In this document: positions 43,759-51,986 of the stretch, one piece after another
How positions within the stretch are numbered: the first letter of the stretch is position 1
Layout: each line of letters starts with the position of its first letter
From: an uncultured Clostridia bacterium
GTDB lineage: Bacteria; Bacillota; Clostridia; Oscillospirales; Acutalibacteraceae
Assembly (NCBI GenBank): GCA_937884995.1
Contig: CAKZZL010000035.1
Location: 98,989 to 162,988 of the forward strand
Reading direction: 5' to 3'
Length of the DNA stretch: 64,000 bases
The notes under the pieces: generated by a model
Seen by the model: the letters and a program-made list of their open reading frames with translations, nothing else
Databases searched by the model: none
What the model was told of the DNA's origin: nothing
Translations under genes and position numbers: made by a program

Positions 43759-46695
43759 TTACTTATAATTTTTTCTTGCCTCTATGGCAGCTATGAGGGA
43801 ACGGATGCGAATTCCTACGGCACCGAGATTGGATATATCATCAATTTTAAGCTGAGTATATAACTTGCCGTTGCTTTCAAGGATTTGGCGCATCTCATCT
43901 CCTGTGATAGCATCAACACCGCAGCCGAAGCTTACAAGTTGTATAAGCTGCATATCTGGCTGACTGCATACATATCGAGCTGCGTTATACATTCTTGAAT
44001 GGAAAGTCCATTGGTTAAGTACTGTACGGGCCTGCTTTGGCATCTGCCATGCCACACTGTCTTCGGTTATGATGACAAAACCATAAGAAACGACAAGGTC
44101 GTTAATTCCATGATTTATTTCGGGATCCATATGATATGGTCTTCCGGCAATAACCATTATCGGATAATCATTTTCTCTTGCAAAAGATATATACTCATTT
44201 GCTTTTGCACGTATATCTTTCAGGTAATCCGCATAAGCTGTATATGCGCTGTCCACGGCTTTTTTAACTTCAGCCTGAGGAATATCAAAATTCTTGCTGA
44301 AATACTGCGCAGCTTTCTTTTTGAAATCTCTGGGTCTGTGAAGACCGAAATAGTCATGAATGAAATTTGTATCTTCCGGGAATTGTATATTGCTTGCCAG
44401 CAGATCAGGATAGTATGCAACAACGGGACAATTGTAGTTATTATCTCCGCTTTTTTCATCAAAATTGTAACTCATACACGGATAAAATATGTTTTTGACA
44501 CCCATATCCAAAAGACTGAGAACATGACCGTGCAGAAGTTTTGCAGGATAGCATACCGTATCCGATGGTATAGTCCTTTGACCGCGTATATATAACTTGC
44601 GGCTGGACTCGGGAGAGAGAACAATCTCAAAATTAAGCCTTGTGAAAAACTCGTACCAGAATGGAAGGTTTTCATACATGTTAAGCCCGAAAGGTATTCC
44701 CATTTTACCCCTGGAGCCGTCTCCCCGGCCCATGCCCTGCATGGACAAAAGCTTTTCGTATTTGTATTTTATTAAATCCGGCAAGTCTCTTTTCTTTTCA
44801 CCTAAAGGCTTTGAGCAACGATTACCGGATATAAATCTTCTGCCTCCGTCAAAACTGTTAATTGTAAGACTGCAATGGTTTGTACATCCTTTGCATGTGA
44901 CGGGTTTTGCAGTGTGCGTAAATCCTGTCAGTTCATTTAAGGAAAGAATCTCGCTTTCGGAAAGATTTAATTCTTTTGCGGCCAGGGCTGCGCCGTATGC
45001 TCCCATGATACCTGCGATTGTCGGACGTACAACATTCCTGCCAAGTTCCATTTCAAATGCACGCAAAACAGCATCGTTATAGAAAGTGCCGCCCTGAACT
45101 ACGATGTTTTGTCCGAGATCATCTGCAGATGATACACGCAGTACTTTGTATATTGCATTCTTGACAACCGATATTGAAAGTCCGGCAGATATATCTTCCA
45201 CTGATGCCCCGTCTTTTTGAGCCTGCTTTACGGATGAGTTCATAAATACTGTGCAGCGCGAACCTAAACTTACAGGCTTCTCCGTGAAAAGACCCATCTT
45301 TGCAAAATCTGCAATTTCATAACCAAGTGCTCTTGCAAATGTCTCGATGAAAGAACCGCAGCCTGATGAACATGCCTCATTAAGCATAATTGAGTCAACT
45401 GCGTTGTCACGTATCTTGAAGCACTTCATATCCTGGCCGCCGATATCGATAATGAAGTCAACATCGGGATTGAAATGAGATGCAGCTTTTAAATGAGCTA
45501 CGGTCTCAACAAGGCCTAGGTCACATCTGAATGCATTTTTTATAAGGTTCTCACCATATCCTGTTACTGCAGAGCCTTTGATTTTGATGCGATCTTGCGA
45601 TAAGTCATATATTTTTTCCAGTTGTTCTTTTACAATCTGGACAGGATTTCCTTCATTTGAATGATAATATGAGTAGAGAATACCGCCGTCCGGACTTATG
45701 AGCACAAGCTTTGTCGTAGTGCTGCCTGCATCAATGCCAAGATATGCATCACCTTCATAAGCTGATATATCGGCTTTCGGAGGATGATTTGAATTATGTC
45801 TCTTGCAAAAGTCGTCATACTCCTCCTGTGATGCAAAAAGCTGCGGTTCGGTTTTTACGCTTGTTACTGAATTGCGACTTTCTCTTAGCTTTGTCAAAAG
45901 ATCATTAAAAGGAATCTGATTAAAGTCATCTGCACAAAGTGCAGCGCCAATGGCAGCAAAACAATCCCCGTCTTTAGGAAAAATCGCATGATCTTCATCA
46001 AGTTCAAGTGTTTGAACAAATCTTTGACGAAGGCCCATAAGGAAATGCAGGGGACCGCCTAAAAACACTATTTTACCCTTGAGTTCACGTCCTTGGGTAA
46101 GACCTGCTATTGTCTGATCTACAACTGCCTGGAATATGGATGCAGCAACATCTTCTTTTTTTCCACCCTGATTCAGAATGGGCTGAATGTCACTTTTGGC
46201 AAAAACTCCGCAGCGTGATGCTATCGGATATATTTTGCTGTGATGAAGTGAAAGCTCATCAAGTTCATCGGCCGTAAGGTTCATAAGCGTTGCCATTTGG
46301 TCAATAAAGGCACCTGTGCCTCCTGCGCACGAACCATTCATTCTTTCTTCCAGTGCACCGCCGAAGAAAATGATTTTTGCATCCTCTCCGCCAAGTTCAA
46401 TAACAGCATCGGTATCCGGTATATATTTATTGACTGCAGCCGCTGTCGCATATACTTCCTGAACAAAGTCAAGACCTGATGCCTTGGCAACACCGAGTCC
46501 TGCGGAGCCGGTTATAACGAGCTTGACATCAGACGAAGAAAAGCGCGGAGAGATGGAGTCCAAAACCTCACATGTTTTTTCACGCACTTTTGAAAAGTGA
46601 CGGTCATACGAACGGAAAAGAAGTTCATTATTTTCACCAAGCACAACAACTTTAACGGTTGTTGAACCGATATCTATTCCTATCTTTATTGCCAA
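43759..46695 (-). CDS. Acyl-CoA dehydratase activase with two BcrAD/BadFG ATPase domains and DUF2229
   Basis: About 978 aa. Two tandem ASKHA-fold ATPase domains: the first with IKIGIDIGSTTVKVV and NGSCAGGTGAFIDQMA; the second from about residue 320 with LGIDAGSTTTKLVLI and NEACSSGCGSFIETFA, where the cysteines ligate an Fe-S cluster in HgdC. The C-terminal DUF2229 region starts near residue 660 (GIPFGLNMYENLPFWYEF, DTVCYPAKLLHGH). The ORF extends to ATG 46728, but that start lies in a terminator with no ribosome site; TTG at 46695 with GAGGTG upstream gives the family's usual N-terminus and is preferred. Role: ATP-dependent single-electron activation of a 2-hydroxyacyl-CoA dehydratase-like partner, by family knowledge. 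Confidence 0.85.
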   Translation of the reverse strand: MAIKIGIDIGSTTVKVVVLGENNELLFRSYDRHFSKVREKTCEVLDSISPRFSSSDVKLVITGSAGLGVAKASGLDFVQEVYATAAAVNKYIPDTDAVIELGGEDAKIIFFGGALEERMNGSCAGGTGAFIDQMATLMNLTADELDELSLHHSKIYPIASRCGVFAKSDIQPILNQGGKKEDVAASIFQAVVDQTIAGLTQGRELKGKIVFLGGPLHFLMGLRQRFVQTLELDEDHAIFPKDGDCFAAIGAALCADDFNQIPFNDLLTKLRESRNSVTSVKTEPQLFASQEEYDDFCKRHNSNHPPKADISAYEGDAYLGIDAGSTTTKLVLISPDGGILYSYYHSNEGNPVQIVKEQLEKIYDLSQDRIKIKGSAVTGYGENLIKNAFRCDLGLVETVAHLKAASHFNPDVDFIIDIGGQDMKCFKIRDNAVDSIMLNEACSSGCGSFIETFARALGYEIADFAKMGLFTEKPVSLGSRCTVFMNSSVKQAQKDGASVEDISAGLSISVVKNAIYKVLRVSSADDLGQNIVVQGGTFYNDAVLRAFEMELGRNVVRPTIAGIMGAYGAALAAKELNLSESEILSLNELTGFTHTAKPVTCKGCTNHCSLTINSFDGGRRFISGNRCSKPLGEKKRDLPDLIKYKYEKLLSMQGMGRGDGSRGKMGIPFGLNMYENLPFWYEFFTRLNFEIVLSPESSRKLYIRGQRTIPSDTVCYPAKLLHGHVLSLLDMGVKNIFYPCMSYNFDEKSGDNNYNCPVVAYYPDLLASNIQFPEDTNFIHDYFGLHRPRDFKKKAAQYFSKNFDIPQAEVKKAVDSAYTAYADYLKDIRAKANEYISFARENDYPIMVIAGRPYHMDPEINHGINDLVVSYGFVIITEDSVAWQMPKQARTVLNQWTFHSRMYNAARYVCSQPDMQLIQLVSFGCGVDAITGDEMRQILESNGKLYTQLKIDDISNLGAVGIRIRSLIAAIEARKNYK

Positions 46696-46740
46696 AATGC
46701 GCACCTCGTTTCTTTGGCATAAGTTCATATCAAAAAGAGT

Positions 46741-46758
46741 CCCCCGATAATTCAGGGG
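46741..46758 (-). terminator. Intrinsic terminator of the nucleotidyltransferase gene
   Basis: A GC-rich 4-bp CCCC/GGGG stem with a 9-10 nt loop is followed on the minus strand by ACTCTTTTTGAT. It overlaps the stop codon of the nucleotidyltransferase gene. Confidence 0.6.
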
Positions 46759-47903
46759 CCTAAGTGATTAATACCTGATTTTATGAATATTTCTTTCATG
46801 ATCTCGGAGTCTTCTTTGCTTGTATTGACTATCCGATCTTTTTTCTTTTCAAATTCAGAACTGCTGTTCTTCTTAAAAGCAAACTGGAATATTCTTAAGA
46901 GCCACATAAGGGGGAGAAGGAAAGGCAACTTTGAAATAACGGGGTATCTTTTCTTCATGTGCCTGTATCCCGGAAAGGCAGTATGAATCATACGTGATAA
47001 TTTGCTCTCGCTTTTTTGTGCATTATGTGCTGCGGAAAGCGCATTCTTTACGGGAGGTCCGAGAACAACATAGTTTTCCATCATATCAAGAGTCTCATCA
47101 CCGTCGCCGTTTTCAAACATATATATGCATAGATTTTTTATATTTTCAGCAAAAGTCTCTATTCCGAGTTTTCTGAATTCTTCTTCTATATATTCCCGGT
47201 CAAGATTATATTTTTTAAGCATAAGATATATGTCCATGCATGGACGGAAACAAGATGAGCCGTCAAGATAATGCTCGCACATATGCGCCAGAACATAAAT
47301 ATATATATCGTTATATGTCATCGTATATTCATGCTCCCCGAGATATGACATCTTGTCCCATATATCCGTATAGTAATCATAAAAGATGAAACCCTCAGCA
47401 AAAAGGTCTTTATGCAGCTCAATTGTAAGGCATGGCTCTGATATGAAAACTATATCTTTTCCATTATTCATTTTCTGTTTCAGTCCGTGAGAAAGTATAA
47501 TCTTTTTTGCTTTATCCATATCTTTCTCTTTGACAAGAACATCCATATCCACCATGAATCTCATTTCGGAGGATGGATAGAGTTTTTTTAGATGAGACCC
47601 CTTCAGCAAGACAAAGTCAATGTCTGCTTTATTAAATTCAGAACGGATTTTCTCAATTTCCTGCATCTGACTTTGATCACGGAATATTTCAAGTTTGAGA
47701 TTCCTGATTAATCTTTCCTTAATCCCATCTGGTAAATGTTCATCATTTGCGCATACATTATACATTATATTCTGAACATTATTTCTTTTAGCCAATGAGA
47801 ATACTGAAGGATAATCTTCGGCAGAGCAGGAAAAAGCAGGCCCTTTTGCAATCGCAGAAGAAACCATAGACAAAAATTCTTTTTTCAAACTCTTTGTATC
47901 CAT
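46752..47903 (-). CDS. Nucleotidyltransferase-family protein (NTP_transf_5-like)
   Basis: 383-aa protein with the nucleotidyltransferase family signature LLKGSHLKKLYPSSEMRFMV, followed by the metal-binding D-x-D at Asp119/Asp121 (VDMDVLV). The rest is helical with a hydrophobic C-terminal stretch (FLLPLMWLLRIFQFAF) that could contact the membrane. Members of this family are often beside peptide-tailoring or polysaccharide genes; the substrate is unknown. Its ATG overlaps the stop of the S26 peptidase gene (TAATG), so the two are translationally coupled. Confidence 0.8.
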   Translation of the reverse strand: MDTKSLKKEFLSMVSSAIAKGPAFSCSAEDYPSVFSLAKRNNVQNIMYNVCANDEHLPDGIKERLIRNLKLEIFRDQSQMQEIEKIRSEFNKADIDFVLLKGSHLKKLYPSSEMRFMVDMDVLVKEKDMDKAKKIILSHGLKQKMNNGKDIVFISEPCLTIELHKDLFAEGFIFYDYYTDIWDKMSYLGEHEYTMTYNDIYIYVLAHMCEHYLDGSSCFRPCMDIYLMLKKYNLDREYIEEEFRKLGIETFAENIKNLCIYMFENGDGDETLDMMENYVVLGPPVKNALSAAHNAQKSESKLSRMIHTAFPGYRHMKKRYPVISKLPFLLPLMWLLRIFQFAFKKNSSSEFEKKKDRIVNTSKEDSEIMKEIFIKSGINHLGP

Positions 47904-48346
47904 TATCTAATCAACTTTCTCATAAGAACCAAAGCCATGTGCCTGCGGTCAATATTCTTTACCCAGAAATTTACCTTCTTTATATATGAGGGATTATGTC
48001 TGTCAATAATCTTACCCTTGCGGTTTATACGGACAACTACCCCGATAATTTGCTCTTTTCTTATGCCATGCTCTATATCTTCCTGATTGTCACCGCACAA
48101 GAGAAAACCATCTTTGTCCTCGCCAACTATCCTGTGAAGGACAAATTGTCCGTTATCTCTGCGGTAAAATATAATATCACCGATGCCAAAGTCATCAGTT
48201 TTGATTATTTCCACACGGTCTCTGCCGGCTTTAAGCAGGGGATTCATGCTGGTGCCGGTTATGGGGAGTTCAAAAGATCTGCCTGTAGCTAGGACCTCTT
48301 CAATTGCGGAATACATATCGCTGAGAGATATCTTTTTGCTTTCCAT
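47903..48346 (-). CDS. S26 family signal peptidase-like protein, no transmembrane segment (Ser/His type)
   Basis: 147-aa peptidase of the S24/S26 clan. GTSMNPLL with the candidate nucleophile Ser33, RDRVEIIKTDDFGIGDIIFY, and FVLHRIVG with His71 instead of the usual lysine, then CGDNQ. This is the ER-type signal peptidase pattern (SipW-like), but there is no membrane anchor. The longer ORF reaching 48559 includes a promoter and tandem repeat, so the start is ATG at 48346 with AAAGGA upstream. It is translationally coupled to the downstream nucleotidyltransferase. It could process an exported or ribosomally made peptide; none is encoded nearby. Confidence 0.82.
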   Translation of the reverse strand: MESKKISLSDMYSAIEEVLATGRSFELPITGTSMNPLLKAGRDRVEIIKTDDFGIGDIIFYRRDNGQFVLHRIVGEDKDGFLLCGDNQEDIEHGIRKEQIIGVVVRINRKGKIIDRHNPSYIKKVNFWVKNIDRRHMALVLMRKLIR

Positions 48347-48367
48347 CTGACAATTTAATCCTTTGCG

Positions 48368-48397
48368 AAAGATTGTATTCATAAAGATTGTATTCAT
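48368..48397. repeat. Perfect 15-bp tandem direct repeat
   Basis: AAAGATTGTATTCAT occurs twice without spacing, just downstream of the S26 promoter's -10 and around the predicted transcript start. Read on the minus strand it is ATGAATACAATCTTT twice, a multiple of three. Confidence 0.85.
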
Positions 48398-48424
48398 TTT
48401 ATCATAAGCCTCTTTTTTTTTCAA
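48396..48424 (-). promoter_or_regulatory. Sigma-A promoter of the S26 peptidase-nucleotidyltransferase pair
   Basis: TTGAAA, 17-nt spacer, TAAAAT with an extended TG (TGATAAAAT). Its position excludes the upstream in-frame start of the peptidase ORF. Confidence 0.65.
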
Positions 48425-48568
48425 TGAAAAAGCAAATATGCTGAATATATATATTTCATTTTGCAGAAAAAGCAAAAATAGTTTATGCGAAAAATATATG
48501 AAAACGAAAGAAAAACGAAGAAAATGCAAGAAAAATACATAACATATTGAATTTTGCAAATATTTTTA

Positions 48569-48597
48569 TTGACATTGATTTGACCTTGTGATAATAT
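48569..48597 (+). promoter_or_regulatory. Promoter of the rplM-rpsI operon
   Basis: TTGACA, 17-nt spacer, TAATAT; predicted leader of about 30 nt, too short for an RNA switch. GGAGG lies 8 nt before ATG. Confidence 0.6.
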
Positions 48598-48634
48598 TTT
48601 TTGGCAATGAAAATAAACAACGGAGGAAAGATCT

Positions 48635-49063
48635 ATGTCAACTTATATGCAAAAAAAAGGCGATATCGATCGTAAATGGTATGTTCTTGATGCAGCAGGC
48701 AAACCACTTGGTAAAGTTGCTACTGAAGCTGCAACTCTTTTAAGAGGTAAGCATAAGCCTACATTTACACCAAATGTAGATTGCGGTGATCACGTTATCA
48801 TTATCAACGCTGCTGAAGTTGTTCTTACAGGAAACAAGCTTGATCAAAAGACATATTATCATCACACAGGTTATATCGGAAACATGAAGGAAGTTAAATA
48901 TCGTACGCTCATGAAGACAAAACCTGAATTTGTAGTTACAAAGGCTGTAAAGGGAATGATTCCCGATACAACAATCGGCCGTGAAGCTCTTACACGTCTT
49001 CGTGTATATGCAGGCGCTGAACACAAACATGAAGCTCAGAAACCTGAGATCAGAGAATTTTAA
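48635..49063 (+). CDS. rplM: 50S ribosomal protein L13
   Basis: 142-aa L13 of the large ribosomal subunit. KWYVLDAAGKPLGKVATEAA, LRGKHKPTFTPNVDCGDHVI and the HHTGYIGNMKEVKYRTLM region are diagnostic, with the C-terminal RLRVYAGAEHKHEAQKPE. The usual length. GGAGG before ATG. Paired with rpsI, as is universal in bacteria. Confidence 0.99.
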   Translation: MSTYMQKKGDIDRKWYVLDAAGKPLGKVATEAATLLRGKHKPTFTPNVDCGDHVIIINAAEVVLTGNKLDQKTYYHHTGYIGNMKEVKYRTLMKTKPEFVVTKAVKGMIPDTTIGREALTRLRVYAGAEHKHEAQKPEIREF

Positions 49064-49082
49064 GAAAAGGAGGCAATAGATT

Positions 49083-49481
49083 ATGTACGAAACCAATCCG
49101 TTCTTCTATGGAACAGGCAGAAGAAAGAAATCAGTTGCTCGTGTTCGCCTATATGCAGGCACAGGCAAAATCACAATCAATGACAGAGATATTGATGATT
49201 ATTTCGGCCTTGAAACATTAAAACTTATTGTACGTCAGCCTCTCACTCTTACAAATACAACTGAGAAGTTTGACATCGTTTGCCGTGTTGACGGCGGCGG
49301 AGTTACAGGCCAGGCAGGTGCTATCCGTCACGGAATTTCACGTGCACTTTTGGAGTATGATGAGAGTCTTCGTCCTGAACTTAAAAAAGCAGGCTTCTTA
49401 ACAAGAGACCCAAGAATGAAGGAAAGAAAGAAGTACGGACTCAAAGGCGCTCGTCGTGCACCACAGTTCTCGAAGAGATAA
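49083..49481 (+). CDS. rpsI: 30S ribosomal protein S9
   Basis: 132-aa S9 of the small ribosomal subunit. [17 protein letters not shown] opening, [29 protein letters not shown] and the RRAPQFSKR tail that reaches the decoding centre. AAGGAGG lies before the ATG, 19 bp after the rplM stop. A strong terminator follows. Confidence 0.99.
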   Translation: MYETNPFFYGTGRRKKSVARVRLYAGTGKITINDRDIDDYFGLETLKLIVRQPLTLTNTTEKFDIVCRVDGGGVTGQAGAIRHGISRALLEYDESLRPELKKAGFLTRDPRMKERKKYGLKGARRAPQFSKR

Positions 49482-49501
49482 TCAGATATTATCGAATTTA
49501 T

Positions 49502-49533
49502 CAAGGCCTTCCTTTCCGGAGGGCCTTGTTTTT
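49502..49533 (+). terminator. Intrinsic terminator of rplM-rpsI
   Basis: A CAAGGCC/GGCCTTG stem with extra TCC/GGA pairing, followed by GTTTTTA. Confidence 0.88.
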
Positions 49534-49572
49534 ACGGGGAAGCGAAAAATGTAAAATATGGCAAGATTTCCC

Positions 49573-49600
49573 TTGTTATATACCTCTTTCGTGATACAAT
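49573..49600 (+). promoter_or_regulatory. Promoter of the alkaline-phosphatase-superfamily gene
   Basis: TTGTTA, 16-nt spacer, TACAAT with extended TG (TGATACAAT). Confidence 0.6.
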
Positions 49601-49635
49601 AAAATCGTTAAAAATATACTTGCGGGGTGGATAAT

Positions 49636-50985
49636 ATGGACAAAAAACAAAAGAATGTATATTTCCTTCATCTTATACTTGTGGCTGTATTTATAGCGTC
49701 TGCTTTTCTTTACAGAATATACAGATTTAACTGGGAACTGACGCCTATGATTGTCACGGATGTGATTTTATCATTGGCATTTGCATTAACTGCATTTCTT
49801 ACAGCAAGGAACGCGGGTAAAGTTAAAAGACTTATATTCTCTTTTGCTGCTTTAATTCTTGCAAATCTGATTTTATGGGGCATATCAATGCCGCTTATGA
49901 CTTTGCAATTCAGCGGGACTAAGTCAATCACATTGTCATTGCTGATTCTCTTCATCGTTTATGCTATTATGGTTATCAAGAGCATTAGGAAAGATGACGA
50001 AAACGGGAATGCGGAAAGAAATTCCATAACTTCCTGCCTTCTGTTATTGGCATTTGTTGCAAGCTTTGCAATATTTGTAAATTCTCTAAATCTTGCGGAT
50101 ACTGTTGAGGACTATGACAAGAGAATAAAGAGTGTGGACTTTTTTGAAAGTAATTTTGAAAATGCTGTGCCTCAGACTGATGTATATACGATAATAAAGG
50201 AACATTTCAATTCCGAACTTCCGGAAGGAAAGACAGAGAAGAAATGTATAGTAATAGGAATGGACGGGACACGCGCCGATATGCTCTCCTTTATAGGCGA
50301 GCATGAAGAAAGCGGCTTTAATGATGTTCTATCACAAGGGGGCCATGCATATCTTGCGTATTGCGGCGCAGTGAACTGGCCTGCAGTAAACCTTCAGGAT
50401 ACATCAACAGCCCCGGGCTGGCTTTCAATGCTTACAGGTATATGGGCCAAAGATCTCGGCGTAGTTGAAAATTATGTGCCCAAGTCAAATGACAACCTTA
50501 CATCACTTACTAAACTGGTTGAGGACGCCACAATAGATTCTTCCGCATTCTACGTTTCATGGGACGGCCATTTTGTCAATCGTTCCGGGACATATTCAAA
50601 TGAGAAAAAATATATCGAAGATAAGAATCTTGACGTCAGCTTCGTAGATGCAGCATCAGACAGCGGCACATATGATAATGTAATGAATGATATAAAGTCA
50701 GAAGACTGCTCGGACTATATATTCTCAATTTTTGAGTATTGTGACCATGTCGGACACAGTTCCGATTTCAATCCTGAAAATCCTGCTTATGCTGAAGCAT
50801 ACAGGATGGACGATCTGACAGCACACAGGATTATTGAAGCCATAAAGAACAGACCAAGCTATGATAAAGAAGACTGGCTCATAATAATGACTACGGACCA
50901 TGGCGGATATATGGCAAATCACGGCGGCCCGTCCAAACAGGAAAGATACACATTCATAGTTACAAACAAAGAAATAAGCAAATAA
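49636..50985 (+). CDS. Membrane-anchored alkaline phosphatase superfamily hydrolase
   Basis: 449-aa protein. Five N-terminal helices (about residues 8-150) hold a C-terminal alkaline-phosphatase-superfamily domain that probably faces the outside. KCIVIGMDGTRADMLSF carries the metal-binding Asp and the Thr nucleophile; later ligands are EYCDHVGHSSDFN and TTDHGGYMANHGG. This resembles type I phosphodiesterases/sulfatase-like enzymes. No Cys-based sulfatase motif, so true sulfatase activity is unlikely. ATG at 49636 with GGGGTGG is preferred over the GTG at 49627. A role in phospholipid or wall-polymer editing is possible but not shown. Confidence 0.8.
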   Translation: MDKKQKNVYFLHLILVAVFIASAFLYRIYRFNWELTPMIVTDVILSLAFALTAFLTARNAGKVKRLIFSFAALILANLILWGISMPLMTLQFSGTKSITLSLLILFIVYAIMVIKSIRKDDENGNAERNSITSCLLLLAFVASFAIFVNSLNLADTVEDYDKRIKSVDFFESNFENAVPQTDVYTIIKEHFNSELPEGKTEKKCIVIGMDGTRADMLSFIGEHEESGFNDVLSQGGHAYLAYCGAVNWPAVNLQDTSTAPGWLSMLTGIWAKDLGVVENYVPKSNDNLTSLTKLVEDATIDSSAFYVSWDGHFVNRSGTYSNEKKYIEDKNLDVSFVDAASDSGTYDNVMNDIKSEDCSDYIFSIFEYCDHVGHSSDFNPENPAYAEAYRMDDLTAHRIIEAIKNRPSYDKEDWLIIMTTDHGGYMANHGGPSKQERYTFIVTNKEISK

Positions 50986-51003
50986 GAAAAAGAAAGATAT
51001 CTG

Positions 51004-51024
51004 CGGGGGCTGGAGAGCTCCCCG
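51004..51024 (+). terminator. Terminator after the alkaline-phosphatase-superfamily gene
   Basis: An 8-bp stem (CGGGGGCT with AGCTCCCCG, one G-T pair) and GGAG loop, followed by a T-rich stretch. Confidence 0.6.
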
Positions 51025-51030
51025 TATTAT

Positions 51031-51060
51031 TTGATTTTTGCCCTTGTATCGTGATATAAT
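51031..51060 (+). promoter_or_regulatory. Promoter of the phosphoglycerate mutase-csoR-ttcA operon
   Basis: TTGATT, 18-nt spacer, TATAAT with extended TG (TGATATAAT). Confidence 0.65.
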
Positions 51061-51089
51061 AAAAGCCGTTACAAAGCAAGGTGATAAGG

Positions 51090-51674
51090 TTGAAAATTTG
51101 GATTGTAAGACATGGAGAAACAGATCTCAATGCACAGAAACTTATGCAGGGCCGTGCAGATATTCCTTTGAATGAAAAAGGAAAAGAGCAGGCACGAAAA
51201 GCAAGTGAAAAAATCAGGAATATACAATTCGATAAAATCTTTTCAAGCCCATTGTGCAGAGCTTTGGAAACAGCGATGATCCTGACCCGCAGCGATGAAA
51301 TCTCTGTGGATGAAAGACTTATTGAACTGGACTTCGGCAAATACGATTTAAAAAAATACAACCGTATCGGTATGAAGATGGCGCTCTATTATTTCTTTCA
51401 GCAATATCTGCCTGCACCCAAAACGGTTGAAGACTATGAGTCGATAAGAAACAGATGCGTTTCATTCCTTTCGGATCTTGAAGGCAAGGGATATGAAAAT
51501 GTTCTTATAGTTTCCCATGGGGCTTTTGTAAGAACTATCTGTCAGGAACTTGAAGAAAAAAAGCCGAAAACAAGTATTAAATATTTCCCCCAAAATTGTG
51601 AAATAAGGGTATATGAGATGAGTGATGACGGAGAGAGACATCACTTTATCAAAAAGATAAATGCAGAGGACTGA
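51090..51674 (+). CDS. Histidine phosphatase (phosphoglycerate mutase family)
   Basis: 194-aa protein of the histidine phosphatase superfamily. MKIWIVRHGETDLNAQKLM holds the catalytic R-H-G at residues 7-9; GRADIPLNEKG, SSPLCRALETA, and SHGAFVRTICQEL are further motifs. Start TTG at 51090 is preferred over GTG 51081 since AAGGTG is placed well for it. Small CobC/PhoE-like members dephosphorylate diverse substrates; alpha-ribazole phosphatase and true phosphoglycerate mutase cannot be separated here. CsoR-type gene starts 2 bp after its stop. Confidence 0.87.
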   Translation: MKIWIVRHGETDLNAQKLMQGRADIPLNEKGKEQARKASEKIRNIQFDKIFSSPLCRALETAMILTRSDEISVDERLIELDFGKYDLKKYNRIGMKMALYYFFQQYLPAPKTVEDYESIRNRCVSFLSDLEGKGYENVLIVSHGAFVRTICQELEEKKPKTSIKYFPQNCEIRVYEMSDDGERHHFIKKINAED

Positions 51675-51676
51675 AT

Positions 51677-51982
51677 ATGGAAAATAAAAATCTGGAAGAT
51701 ATGCACAGATATGCACATTACCATTCCGCCGAAGAAAAGAAAAAACAACTCAACCGGATTGCAAAAGCAACAGGACATTTGCAGCATGTGAAAATGATGA
51801 TAGAAAACGATGAGGACTGCGCACAGGTTCTTATGCAGCTTTCTGCAGTCGACTCTGCATTGAGGAATCTCGGCAAGGAGATAATAAACGAGCATATGAC
51901 ACATTGCATAGCCCATGCGCTGGAAGACGGCGACACAAAAGCGGTCGAAGAGTTTCAAAAGGCTGTGAAGAAGTTTATATAA
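51677..51982 (+). CDS. CsoR/RcnR-family metal-sensing repressor
   Basis: 101-aa all-helical DNA-binding repressor of the CsoR/FrmR family (DUF156). The metal ligand pattern is Cys48, His73, Cys77, whose spacing equals the Cu(I)-binding C-H-C triad of CsoR (25 and 4 residues). LNRIAKATGHLQHVKMMI is the basic DNA-contacting helix. There is no copper ATPase or chaperone next to it, unusual for a CsoR. It is in one operon with a histidine phosphatase and a tRNA-thiolation-like gene, 4 bp upstream of the latter. Confidence 0.87.
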   Translation: MENKNLEDMHRYAHYHSAEEKKKQLNRIAKATGHLQHVKMMIENDEDCAQVLMQLSAVDSALRNLGKEIINEHMTHCIAHALEDGDTKAVEEFQKAVKKFI

Positions 51983-51986
51983 AGCC

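Noticed and set aside
43737..43759. Possible frameshift between the two parts of the giant activase
   Set aside because: The gap has a stop, a good RBS (AAAGGAG) and a proper ATG, so two separate genes are more likely than a broken one.
46696..46728. N-terminal extension of the dehydratase activase to ATG 46728
   Set aside because: No ribosome site, and it starts in the T-tract of a terminator; TTG 46695 with GAGGTG gives the family's normal N-terminus.
48347..48559. Long N-terminal extension of the S26 peptidase with a hydrophobic stretch
   Set aside because: The -10/-35 and the transcript start lie inside this stretch; the real start is ATG 48346, so the apparent membrane segment is not translated.
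48420..48560. A-rich stretch with repeated gaaaaagcaaa-like words
   Set aside because: Looks like low-complexity upstream promoter DNA (UP-element-like A/T tracts); no consistent unit length or pairing.
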